A stretch of DNA of 5,227 nt from Planctomycetaceae bacterium (GCA_003509805.1 DOMV01000320.1:153-5379); one strand, 5' to 3'; shown: positions 1-5,170, counted from the stretch's first letter. Translations and numbers: made by a program. Notes: generated by a model from the sequence alone, not told the origin.

Positions 1-227
1 CCCTTGTTTTCATGGAGCCAATGCTCGATGACTTCATCGCTGATCCACAACGTGAATTGGCCTCGCTTGACGAGGGATTCGTTATATTCCTTCCAATTGA
101 TGATTTTTCGCTGTTTTCGTTCGCCGTGAAGTTGCTTGTCCATCTTCGGCGTGCCTTTTTTCGTGCTTTTATTTTCGCCGGTCTGTCCATTTTGACTTTT
201 CTCGGTCGTTTTTGTCTTCCGTGTCAT
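1..227 (-). CDS. IS5-family (IS903-like) transposase, N-terminal part, runs off the window
   Basis: The minus-strand frame is open from ATG at 227 to the window edge, giving 75 complete codons and no stop. After a very basic, Lys/Thr-rich stretch of about 40 residues comes NWKEYNESLVKRGQFTLW followed by ISDEVIEHWLHENK (residues 44-75). This matches the conserved opening of IS903-group IS5 transposases (NW..YN.AL..RGSLT.W....I..W). These DDE enzymes cut and paste their own insertion sequence. The catalytic residues would lie beyond the window. The start at 227 is supported by GGAG eight bases upstream. A second Met at residue 29 could be the true start, since the family usually has a shorter basic leader. 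No terminal inverted repeat could be assigned, because the other end of the element is not visible. Family assignment is fairly sure; whether the gene is intact is unknown. Confidence 0.72.
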   Translation of the reverse strand, partial: MTRKTKTTEKSQNGQTGENKSTKKGTPKMDKQLHGERKQRKIINWKEYNESLVKRGQFTLWISDEVIEHWLHENK

Positions 228-426
228 GATTTGATCTCCGTAAAACCGTGTTTTGAGTATTTTCGGCGACGAGCCTCCGCCGCCCGCTCTGGTTTATACG
301 TATCAAATGAGTGATTTGTTCGACAACGCCAATTTCAGTCAATACCATTTCACAACTTTTGTGCTACAGTCTCCTTTTCGTCGGCATTTCGGAATATGGA
401 ATTGTTTTTCAATGGCCAAGTGGTAC

Positions 427-455
427 TTGCAATCCCACCTGGCGTGGCTTAAACT
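427..455 (+). promoter_or_regulatory. possible sigma70-type promoter
   Basis: TTGCAA (427-432) and TAAACT (450-455) are separated by 17 bp. A transcript from here would start near 462 and run straight into the hairpin at 471-522. That could be a short terminated RNA, or chance. Each box matches consensus at only about four of six positions. Confidence 0.2.
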
Positions 456-470
456 TTGGATGTTTTGTAT

Positions 471-526
471 AAAGGTCTCCTCTCGTGTTGAGCTTTGAGC
501 GGTTCACACGGTGGAGACCTTTTATT
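471..526 (+). terminator. long stem terminator-like hairpin
   Basis: AAAGGTCTCC (471-480) is perfectly complementary to GGAGACCTTT (513-522). Inside it, CGTGT (484-488) pairs with ACACG (506-510). On the plus strand the stem is followed by TTTTATT, and on the minus strand by TTTATA, so it could end transcription in either direction. No gene was found that clearly ends here on the plus strand. It may belong to a lost neighbour or to the insertion-sequence flank. Confidence 0.5.
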
Positions 527-554
527 GTTCCCGGAACTGTCAAACTGTGTAAGT

Positions 555-576
555 CCCCCGGAAAGCCGGGGGGGGG
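555..576. other. GC hairpin with nine-G run
   Basis: CCCCCGG (555-561) pairs with CCGGGGG (566-572) around an AAAG loop, and the G-run continues to 576, giving nine Gs at 568-576. No T-tract follows on either strand, so it is not a standard terminator. Function is not recognisable. Confidence 0.35.
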
Positions 577-665
577 CCCAAGATAATGATTATAAATTCG
601 ACCCGGAATTGCTGAAGCGCTCGCGTCAAGGGATCGAAAAGGACATGGAAATAGAGTAACGTTCG

Positions 666-1502
666 GTGACGGTTGAAAACAGTACCATCGAGCACGAGTC
701 CTCCGTCAACACGAGTTCGCTCGTGACATCAGAAACGCATTTCAGTTACACGCTCGGCAATTACTCGGACACGTGGAGCAGCAAATCGAAATTCAACGCG
801 ATCACCGGCGAATGGTGCCTGACCGAGGGCGAGATGAGCGGAAACGGTTCGATATTCACGACGACCACGCGGAATTCGCATGTCGTCGGATATCAAGAAT
901 CATCAGCCGATTGGGCTTCCTGGACGGAAACAAAAGCGTTCACGGCATCCCGCACGGAGACGATTGATTTCGTACAAAAAGTCGTCGGCGGCGCATGGGA
1001 AACGACGAAGCACGTCACGACGCTGCAAACCGCGGGCCGTTCGAAAGAAGATCGGTGGGACATGACAGGAGTCTGCTTCTTGTCCAGCGACGACGACACC
1101 ACCAAAACGTACGGCGCCGTCGTCAACCAACAGCGTCACAAGGAGACGACCTCCGAGACGTTTTCGCGCAACGATTATTTAGGCGACGACGATGCGGACA
1201 CGTTCACGGTCGTCTACGCCGATGATCACGAGCACATTTATTGGGACACGCAGTGCGAGCACGACGCGCTGTCTTGGCACGGTCCGACGGATGAGAGCTG
1301 CCTGTACGACTACGACACGCAAGCGACCCACCGCCGTCAAACGGCGACCGAGACCGGCGGCGAAGGCTGGTATTCGGACCGCTTGTTCATGGCGTACGAC
1401 GCCGACGGTATCCGCGAAAAAGTGATCATGTCCTATTTCAACGATGCGACGGGTGTTGCGTACACGTCGAATATCGTTTATCCTAGGTCGTGTTTAGACT
1501 AA
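666..1502 (+). CDS. Asp/Thr/Ser-rich hypothetical protein fragment, 3' end replaced by an insertion sequence
   Basis: An open frame of 278 codons from GTG at 666. Only the part up to about 1484 (273 codons, ending ...NIVYP) is native; the last residues and the stop lie in the terminal repeat of the neighbouring IS. Codon use looks genuine, with many codons ending in C or G. The protein is rich in Thr, Ser, Asp, Trp and Tyr, with TTTT and DDD runs, YDYDTQ and YDADG motifs and no Cys-rich or catalytic motif. No membrane segment is evident. It recalls the tandem, low-complexity parts of large Rhs-like or surface proteins of Planctomycetes, but that is only a resemblance. No good ribosome site precedes 666. 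The same frame is open upstream as far as an in-frame TAA at 657-659, so the 5' end may be broken too. Function unknown; probably a remnant of a longer gene. Confidence 0.6.
   Translation: MTVENSTIEHESSVNTSSLVTSETHFSYTLGNYSDTWSSKSKFNAITGEWCLTEGEMSGNGSIFTTTTRNSHVVGYQESSADWASWTETKAFTASRTETIDFVQKVVGGAWETTKHVTTLQTAGRSKEDRWDMTGVCFLSSDDDTTKTYGAVVNQQRHKETTSETFSRNDYLGDDDADTFTVVYADDHEHIYWDTQCEHDALSWHGPTDESCLYDYDTQATHRRQTATETGGEGWYSDRLFMAYDADGIREKVIMSYFNDATGVAYTSNIVYPRSCLD
1485..1501 (+). repeat. left terminal inverted repeat of the IS
   Basis: AGGTCGTGTTTAGACTA pairs with the sequence at 2306-2322, differing at positions 11 and 13. The stop codon of the transposase (1494-1496, minus strand) lies inside it, showing how compact the element is. 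Confidence 0.8.
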
Positions 1503-2265
1503 ATTTCGTAACAATCTGTTAATGGACGCGAGCGAGACAAAGGCGTTATACGTTTCATCCCATTTATCATAACGAGTGAATACGCTACGGAACTCCTTGA
1601 CATTACGGAAGTTGCGTTCGTCAATATTCCGGCCCTCGTACAACTCCTTGTCATAGTCCCACAACTCCTTCCGGTTGCTTTTCGGAGGAACCACCGGCTG
1701 CATCCCGCAACTTTTCGCCTTGTTGCGATAATCATTGCCCTCGTAAGCTTTGTCCATCAACAGCGATTTTCCACTCCATAAATGTTTCGGAATTTGCTCC
1801 ATCAACAGCTGACCTTCGGGATCGTCGTGGCACGATCCCGGCGACAAACGACGCACAATCGGCAACGTTTCGTCGGCCACCACGGAGTGAATTTTGGTGG
1901 TCCGACCGCCGCGACTTTTGCCGATGGATTGGTGACTGTTTTTTTTCAGCGCCCGTGCCGTCAGGATGCACTTTGATACTCGCACTGTCCAGTGAATGCG
2001 CCGTAACATCAACAGTGATATTGAGTTTTGTTTGCAACGCTTCGAGGACTCTCGGCAAGACACCATTTTTCGCCCATCGATTCATGCGGCGATAAACGCT
2101 GTTCCACTTGCCGAAATCTTCAGGCAATTTCCTCCATTTGCATCCGTTTTCGGCGACGTAAAATACGGCGTTGAGGAAAACGAGGTTTTCGATTTCGACG
2201 TTTCCCCGCTGAACGGGAAGCGCGTCCTTGATTTGATCGTATTGTTCGGGAGTGAGTGGTTTCAT
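1494..2265 (-). CDS. IS5-family transposase made by frameshift (orfA plus orfB)
   Basis: The DDE transposase of the element, encoded in two frames. OrfA starts at ATG 2265 (MKPLTPEQYDQIKDALP) and carries the DUF4096-like N-terminal domain (about residues 5-80: WRKLPEDFGKW..VYRR..RW) and the first catalytic Asp, D93 in LDSASIKVH. The second frame carries QSIGKSRGGRTTKIH, the second Asp in LLMDKAYEG, the Glu in NIDERNFRNVKEFR, and ends RYDKW..YNAFVSLASINRLL. All three acidic residues are present only if the frames are joined at the A8 run (1939-1946), giving about 257 aa, a normal length for the group. Moving from orfA to orfB means skipping one base or going back two. The ribosome site before 2265 is weak. 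The two-frame layout is normal for these elements, so the gene may be active. Confidence 0.82.
1939..1946 (-). promoter_or_regulatory. A8 slippery run, probable frameshift site
   Basis: On the coding (minus) strand the sequence is GCTGAAAAAAAACAG. OrfA reads GA-EKKQ here and the other frame reads LKKNSHQSIGK, the version conserved in relatives. Loss of one A by transcript slippage, or ribosomal shifting on A-AAA-AAA, would fuse the two halves. A simple inactivating mutation is the alternative. Confidence 0.6.
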
Positions 2266-2305
2266 CCGCGAACAATACGAATGTTTACAATTCCAGTCAA
2301 GACCA

Positions 2306-2322
2306 TAGTGTCAACACGACCT
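2306..2322 (-). repeat. right terminal inverted repeat of the IS
   Basis: Read on the minus strand this is AGGTCGTGTTGACACTA, matching the left end at 15 of 17 positions. It lies 41 bp upstream of the transposase start at 2265. Confidence 0.8.
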
Positions 2323-2361
2323 TGGAACCGCATTGTTGCCTGATTTTGTTTTGGTTGGATA

Positions 2362-2507
2362 TACCGTAAACGGCCTGAAACTGTTCCCTCGCACCATCGT
2401 CGTCCGCTCGAACGAAACGTTTATGTCATTATGTGAACAGAAGTTAGAGTCGAGCGAGTGCGGCAGGCAGATTTGACCAAATGCCCGTTTTCATCGCGTT
2501 TCCAGTA
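2362..2507 (-). repeat. palindromic repeat element, copy A
   Basis: A 146-bp member of a three-copy family (with 3496-3637 and 3900-4057). The ends are TACCGTAAAC on the left and, reversed, TACTGGAAAC on the right (8 of 10 match). TA precedes the left end; TG follows the right end. Against copy B, positions 2425-2510 align with 3555-3640 without gaps at 69 of 86 bases; 15 of the 17 differences are transitions. An internal CGCTCGA (2405-2411) pairs with TCGAGCG (2450-2456). It starts 16 bp beyond the stop of the acetyltransferase gene, and its far end is 39 bp from the IS. Confidence 0.75.
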
Positions 2508-2523
2508 TGACCGGGTTGGTTTG

Positions 2524-2958
2524 TCATCGAAAAAGTTCCATCGACAGGATCGGGAACGGCTTTCCTTGCGGGTCGAGCGGTGAACGGCCCACGATTTCGA
2601 AGCCCAGGTGTTTGTAAAAGCCGACAGCTTGCGGGTTCTGTTCGTTCACGTCGACCTTTTTGATTTTTTTTTCACGAATCGCGAACATGATGAGTTGCTT
2701 GCCGATTCCTTTGCCGCGAACGTCGGGACGAATGAAGAGCATTTCGATTTTGTCCGGCGAGAGACCGAGAAAGCCGAGAACCATTCCGTTTTCGCGGACG
2801 CAATACAGGTCGGCCGCCTGCAAATATTCGTTCAGAATGTGCGGCTTGAGGTCTTGAATACCCTGTTCAGTCAGGAAATCATGCGTCGCCCGAACGGACG
2901 CCTCCCAAACGTCGACGATCTCCGGGAAATCGGCTTGCGTAGCGTGTTCGATCATCAT
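2524..2958 (-). CDS. yjaB: GNAT-family N-acetyltransferase, YjaB-like
   Basis: A 144-residue GNAT acetyltransferase, expected to move an acetyl group from acetyl-CoA to an amine on an unknown substrate in the cytoplasm. The acetyl-CoA pyrophosphate loop is RGKGIGKQL (residues 81-89), preceded by the beta-4 strand IEMLFIRPDV. The C-terminal core is VNEQNPQAVGFYKHLGFEIVGRS (104-126). WEASVRATHDFLTEQ (18-32) and VNEQN..AVGFYK closely resemble E. coli YjaB, and the length is the same. It starts at tandem ATG codons (2956-2958 or 2953-2955) after a weak GACGG. It is the second gene of a likely operon, 32 bp after the start of the intergenic gap from the GyrI-like gene. No terminator follows, but copy A begins 16 bp after the stop and could act as a 3' end. 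Family certain; substrate unknown. Confidence 0.88.
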   Translation of the reverse strand: MMIEHATQADFPEIVDVWEASVRATHDFLTEQGIQDLKPHILNEYLQAADLYCVRENGMVLGFLGLSPDKIEMLFIRPDVRGKGIGKQLIMFAIREKKIKKVDVNEQNPQAVGFYKHLGFEIVGRSPLDPQGKPFPILSMELFR

Positions 2959-2986
2959 TGCCGTCTGGCATTGTCGTCCGGCACCG

Positions 2987-3454
2987 TCATTGTTTCGTTA
3001 CCGGCACATAGATTTCGAAAGCGTCTTCCGGTCGCCAGTTCGCCGGGTAGTGTTCGAAACACGGAGCCTGCATGTTCAGGCCGTACTCCGACTGCCCGGC
3101 AATCCACGGGCCGTAAACATACATGTATGCTTCGCCGAGTTTTTCGAGGCTTGCGACCGTGCATTTGGCGTACAATCCGGCAGGCAGCTCGAACGCTTCC
3201 ATGCCGTTCGGGACGGTTGTTTCCGGAGCGACTTCGACGGCGGCCCCGTAGTCGAAATCATTTTCGTTCAACATGACGGACACGCCGAACGATCCCTTGC
3301 ACTCACCGGTACAGCCGGGAATATCGACGATTCGCGGCCCGAAGGTCTGCCACAGCGCCGTGCAGTCGGTTTGGGCCTTCTGCATGTCCGTGCGGACTTT
3401 CATGCCGATCAGGTGCTTTGCGGGAAATCCGACGACGGTGATTTCGAAACTCAT
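2987..3454 (-). CDS. GyrI-like / AraC effector-binding domain protein
   Basis: A 155-residue stand-alone effector-binding domain with no DNA-binding part. It opens with MSFEITVVGFPAKHLIGMKV, as in the GyrI-like and integron Cass2-like families. ALWQTFGPRI (33-42), FGVSVMLNENDFDYGAAVEV (56-75), LPAGLYAKCTV (90-100), YGPWIAGQSEYGLN (114-127) and EDAFEIYVPV (143-152) follow in the family's usual order, with the conserved late Glu. Such domains bind small cationic or hydrophobic molecules; some inhibit gyrase and others act as sensors or sequestering proteins. The frame is open upstream to 3655, but the start at 3454 is preferred: GGAG lies six bases upstream and the family homology begins there. 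The upstream part is the copy B repeat. It is the first gene of an operon with the acetyltransferase. The ligand cannot be named. Confidence 0.85.
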   Translation of the reverse strand: MSFEITVVGFPAKHLIGMKVRTDMQKAQTDCTALWQTFGPRIVDIPGCTGECKGSFGVSVMLNENDFDYGAAVEVAPETTVPNGMEAFELPAGLYAKCTVASLEKLGEAYMYVYGPWIAGQSEYGLNMQAPCFEHYPANWRPEDAFEIYVPVTKQ

Positions 3455-3495
3455 GGGAGACTCCGGGGAAAAGAGGTTGACTGTAACAACACATA

Positions 3496-3637
3496 TACCG
3501 TAGGCACGACAATCCTCACTCGCACAATCGCCTGCCGATCGAATGTCTGTGTATGTCATTACACAAACAGAAGTTAGGAGCGAGTGAGTGCGGAAGGCAA
3601 ACTTGACCAAACGTTCGTTTCCATCACGTTTCCAGTA
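3496..3637 (-). repeat. palindromic repeat element, copy B, in the leader of the GyrI-like gene
   Basis: A 142-bp member of the repeat family, in the same orientation as copy A. The right end is TACTGGAAAC (reversed), identical to copy A. The left end TACCGTAGGC is more decayed. TA flanks both sides (3494-3495, 3638-3639). A perfect internal inverted repeat CTCACTCGC (3515-3523) / GCGAGTGAG (3580-3588) would close a 56-nt loop in RNA or single-stranded DNA. It lies entirely between the -10 box at 3634-3639 and the start codon at 3454, so it would form most of the 5' untranslated region. Confidence 0.75.
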
Positions 3638-3662
3638 TAAGTCGATGGCGGCCATTCGTCAA
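3634..3662 (-). promoter_or_regulatory. sigma70-type promoter for the GyrI-like/acetyltransferase operon
   Basis: On the minus strand TTGACG (3662-3657) and TATACT (3639-3634) lie 17 bp apart, close to consensus. Transcription would start near 3627, giving a leader of about 170 nt before the ATG at 3454. The -10 box straddles the edge of the copy B repeat while the -35 box lies in unique DNA, so the promoter may have been made by arrival of the repeat. Confidence 0.65.
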
Positions 3663-3680
3663 GTCGCATTCGTCAAGTCG
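3653..3680. repeat. tandem 14-bp repeat over the -35 region
   Basis: CATTCGTCAAGTCG occurs twice head to tail. Each unit holds CGTCAA, the reverse of the -35 hexamer TTGACG, so the -35 box is duplicated 14 bp upstream. It may be a binding site for a regulator or a recent slippage duplication. Confidence 0.7.
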
Positions 3681-3686
3681 GTTTGC

Positions 3687-3715
3687 TTGACGACGTGCCC
3701 GATTCGGTTTACAAT
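3687..3715 (+). promoter_or_regulatory. sigma70-type promoter reading toward the HDOD gene
   Basis: TTGACG (3687-3692) and TACAAT (3710-3715) lie 17 bp apart, a near-consensus promoter. It diverges from the minus-strand promoter; the two -35 boxes are 24 bp apart with the tandem repeat between. A start near 3722 would give a leader of about 400 nt before the HDOD gene, containing the inverted repeat at 3755-3860 and copy C. Confidence 0.6.
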
Positions 3716-3754
3716 GGGGTCGTTTCACGGCCGGGGTTTTGTGGTTGAGGGCGG

Positions 3755-3860
3755 GCTCCGGCGGGAATCCGGAAAAGAGATTTTTGCAATTCGTTATGAT
3801 CCAATAGTTTATGCTGGATGCTCGCCGCTGGGAAACGCATGGCCGACGCCCCGCCGGAGC
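3755..3860 (+). other. candidate structured leader RNA closed by an 11-bp stem
   Basis: GCTCCGGCGGG (3755-3765) is perfectly complementary to CCCGCCGGAGC (3850-3860). Within it ATCCA (3799-3803) pairs with TGGAT (3815-3819), and GCC/GGC pairs lie around 3824-3844. This would fold the first part of the HDOD leader into a multi-arm structure. I do not recognise a known riboswitch. No convincing short gene is seen here. Confidence 0.45.
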
Positions 3861-3899
3861 GGGGGTGACGGGTTGGAGAACCGGTCCATCGAAAAAATA

Positions 3900-4057
3900 T
3901 ACCGGAAACGCGGTGAAATTGATTGTTTGGTGAAGGCTGCTTGTTGCACTCACTCGCCACAACGTACTTGTAAATATCGGGTTGCATGTTTCGTTCGAGC
4001 AACAAGCGATTGTTCGCGGGGACCGTTTCAGGCCGTAGTTTCAGGCCGTTTGCGGCA
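3900..4057 (+). repeat. palindromic repeat element, copy C, upstream of the HDOD gene
   Basis: A 158-bp member of the family, in the opposite orientation to A and B. The first 57 bases align without gaps to copy A (42 of 57 identical). A 13-base block GTTTCGTTCGAGC (3988-4000) is identical in A, and the 3' end at 4038-4060 matches A at 21 of 23 bases. The ends are TACCGGAAAC and, reversed, TGCCGCAAAC, with TA on each side. An internal GCTTGTTGC (3939-3947) pairs perfectly with GCAACAAGC (3999-4007). TATACC at its left edge (3898-3903) could serve as a -10 box, with a weak TTGGAG upstream. Confidence 0.75.
4025..4050 (+). repeat. 13-bp tandem duplication inside copy C
   Basis: GTTTCAGGCCGTA is followed at once by GTTTCAGGCCGTT. 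Copy A has the unit once, so this duplication accounts for nearly all the extra length of copy C (158 against 146 bp). Confidence 0.7.
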
Positions 4058-4109
4058 TATACGAAACAGATGATTTCAATCCATGTCGGACCTTGGAAGG
4101 TGGCCGGGG

Positions 4110-4116
4110 AGGAGGG
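4110..4116 (+). promoter_or_regulatory. strong ribosome binding site that fixes the HDOD start
   Basis: AGGAGGG ends five bases before ATG 4122. The in-frame ATG at 4083 has no such site, so the 13 residues before 4122 are not part of the protein. Confidence 0.8.
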
Positions 4117-4121
4117 TTTAT

Positions 4122-5048
4122 ATGAACGATGAAGAATATCGGAAACTGACGAGGAAAATCAAAGGGGCCTGCGTTTTGGCATTGCCGCAAAGCGCGGCGA
4201 AGATACTGGAACTGGCGAAGGATCCGGATAGCGGACCGCCGGAATTCGCGGCGGCCATTTCGGTCGATTTGGGGCTGACGTCACAAATCCTGCGTTTCGT
4301 CAATTCCTCCTATTTCGGTTTTCGGAGCAAGATAACGACCATCCAGATGGCTCTTTCCCTCGTGTACGGCCGGACGATCCGGAATTTCATCCTCTGGAAT
4401 GCGGTCTTCGCGCTGTTGCCGAACCCGAAATGCGGGCCGTTCGAACTGAAAAAAATCTGTCAGGACGCGATGCGACGCGGTATTTTCGCCCGGGCGCTCG
4501 CCTCCTATTTCATGGAACTCGATGCGGAGGAATTGTTCATTTGTGCGATGTTTCAGGACATGGCGTTGCCGGTCCTGGCCCAGACCTGGCCCGTCGAATA
4601 TGCGGAAATCCTGGGAGCTCGACAAAAAGACGGGAAACGGCTCTCGGAGTTTGAACAGGCGAAGTTCGGCTGGGATCACGCGATTGCCGGCGCGTTTTTG
4701 GTGCACGAATGGGGGTTCGACGACAAATTTGCCGACAGCATCGAGGCCCATACCAAAACCGATTTTCGTTTCGACACGCATACGGCGACTCCCGCGCAAC
4801 TGCGGAATGCGATCGTCGCGGTTTCCTCCTTTCTTCCTTCCGTGCTGGACGATGAATGGACCGAGGCCGACCGGTTTCTGGAGGGCTATTTCCGTGTACA
4901 CCGCAAGGGAATACCCTATCCCGATTCTCTTTTCAGAATGATCGACCAGCAGGTCGTCGAAATGATGGCGATTGCGCAACTGGAGCAGGTTCCGAAAACG
5001 CTGATCGATTTTCATCGGCAATATTTGACCAAAATGGACAATTCCTGA
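4122..5048 (+). CDS. HDOD-domain protein (degenerate HD domain, signalling)
   Basis: A 308-residue cytoplasmic protein with no signal peptide or membrane segment. The HDOD domain starts at LPQSAAKILELAKDP (21-35) and continues with DLGLTSQILRFVNSSYFGFRSKITTIQMALSLVYGRTIRNFIL (49-91). The site where true HD phosphohydrolases have His-Asp reads FQDMALPVL (144-152), so the metal-binding His is missing, as usual in HDOD proteins. FGWDHAIAGAFLVHEWGF (182-199) and IEAHTKTD (208-215) complete the domain. HDOD proteins are linked to signal transduction, often beside cyclic-di-GMP or chemotaxis modules, but this one carries no partner domain and has none next to it. Its role is probably non-enzymatic. 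The gene is monocistronic here, with a long structured leader and terminator-like hairpins behind it. The domain call is secure; the biological role is not. Confidence 0.88.
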   Translation: MNDEEYRKLTRKIKGACVLALPQSAAKILELAKDPDSGPPEFAAAISVDLGLTSQILRFVNSSYFGFRSKITTIQMALSLVYGRTIRNFILWNAVFALLPNPKCGPFELKKICQDAMRRGIFARALASYFMELDAEELFICAMFQDMALPVLAQTWPVEYAEILGARQKDGKRLSEFEQAKFGWDHAIAGAFLVHEWGFDDKFADSIEAHTKTDFRFDTHTATPAQLRNAIVAVSSFLPSVLDDEWTEADRFLEGYFRVHRKGIPYPDSLFRMIDQQVVEMMAIAQLEQVPKTLIDFHRQYLTKMDNS

Positions 5049-5097
5049 TCCTGCCGGATCGCTGGCAAGTTTGCGGTTGTGCGTTGTCGGCGGGGCT

Positions 5098-5118
5098 CGC
5101 CGGGCACCGGGGCCGGCG
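5098..5118 (+). other. GC-rich hairpin after the HDOD gene
   Basis: CGCCGG (5098-5103) pairs with CCGGCG (5113-5118) about 50 bases past the stop codon. No T-run follows, so it is at best a pause site or mRNA 3' structure. Confidence 0.3.
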
Positions 5119-5149
5119 GGGCATTGATTCGCGGCATTTCATGGAACTC

Positions 5150-5170
5150 CCCGATCGGGTTCGATCGAAC
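5150..5170. promoter_or_regulatory. two adjoining perfect palindromes, operator-like
   Basis: CCCGATCGGG (5150-5159) and GTTCGATCGAAC (5159-5170) share one base. Their centres, both within CGATCG, are exactly 10 bp apart, one helical turn. This is the layout of a double operator or of a stem in RNA. A TATACC follows at 5179-5184 but no good -35 box is placed for it. The next gene lies outside the window. Confidence 0.35.

Larger units (their letters stand above)
228..665. other. 438-bp stretch without a convincing gene
   Basis: Short open frames here look like chance. It probably holds the outer end of the left-hand insertion sequence plus flanking DNA. Visible structure: a CGGCG/CGCCG hairpin at 264-282, a long terminator-like hairpin at 471-526, and a GC hairpin with a G-run at 555-576. 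A short plus-strand frame near the right end (about 585-659) reads DPELLKRSRQGIEKDMEIE then TAA. It looks protein-like and shares the frame of the gene that follows. Confidence 0.5.
1485..2322 (-). mobile_element. IS5-family (IS427-type) insertion sequence, complete, 838 bp
   Basis: The element is bounded by imperfect inverted repeats that start AGGTCGTGTT at both ends (15 of the first 17 positions match). It is filled almost entirely by a DDE transposase in two overlapping frames. Length, N-terminal domain, catalytic motif pattern and overlapping-frame layout fit the IS427/IS1031-like part of the IS5 family. The flanks are ...TATCCT on the left and TGGAACC on the right. They share no 2-4 bp duplication, which argues for later rearrangement, or for a boundary off by a base or two. 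Confidence 0.85.

Noticed and set aside
568..576. G9 run as a phase-variable tract
   Set aside because: No coding frame or promoter spacing depends on it in this window; it is noted only as part of a hairpin.
2323..2470. Plus-strand open frame right of the IS as the continuation of the interrupted gene
   Set aside because: It crosses repeat copy A, its composition is unlike the 666-1484 frame, and no target duplication supports a simple join.
2362..3637. Integron attC sites flanking the GyrI-like and acetyltransferase genes
   Set aside because: The gene types fit cassette cargo, but I could not find paired RYYYAAC and GTTRRRY core sites in the repeats, there is no integrase in view, and copy C has the opposite orientation.
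3455..3655. N-terminal extension of the GyrI-like protein by 67 residues
   Set aside because: The extension is encoded by the repeat copy B and the promoter; a good ribosome site and the family start are at 3454.
3588..4073. Plus-strand 161-codon open frame across the divergent control region
   Set aside because: It runs through both repeat copies and both promoters, has no ribosome site and no protein-like composition; it is a chance frame.
4281..5021. Minus-strand 246-codon frame opposite the HDOD gene
   Set aside because: A shadow of the HDOD coding sequence; no family motifs and no ribosome site.
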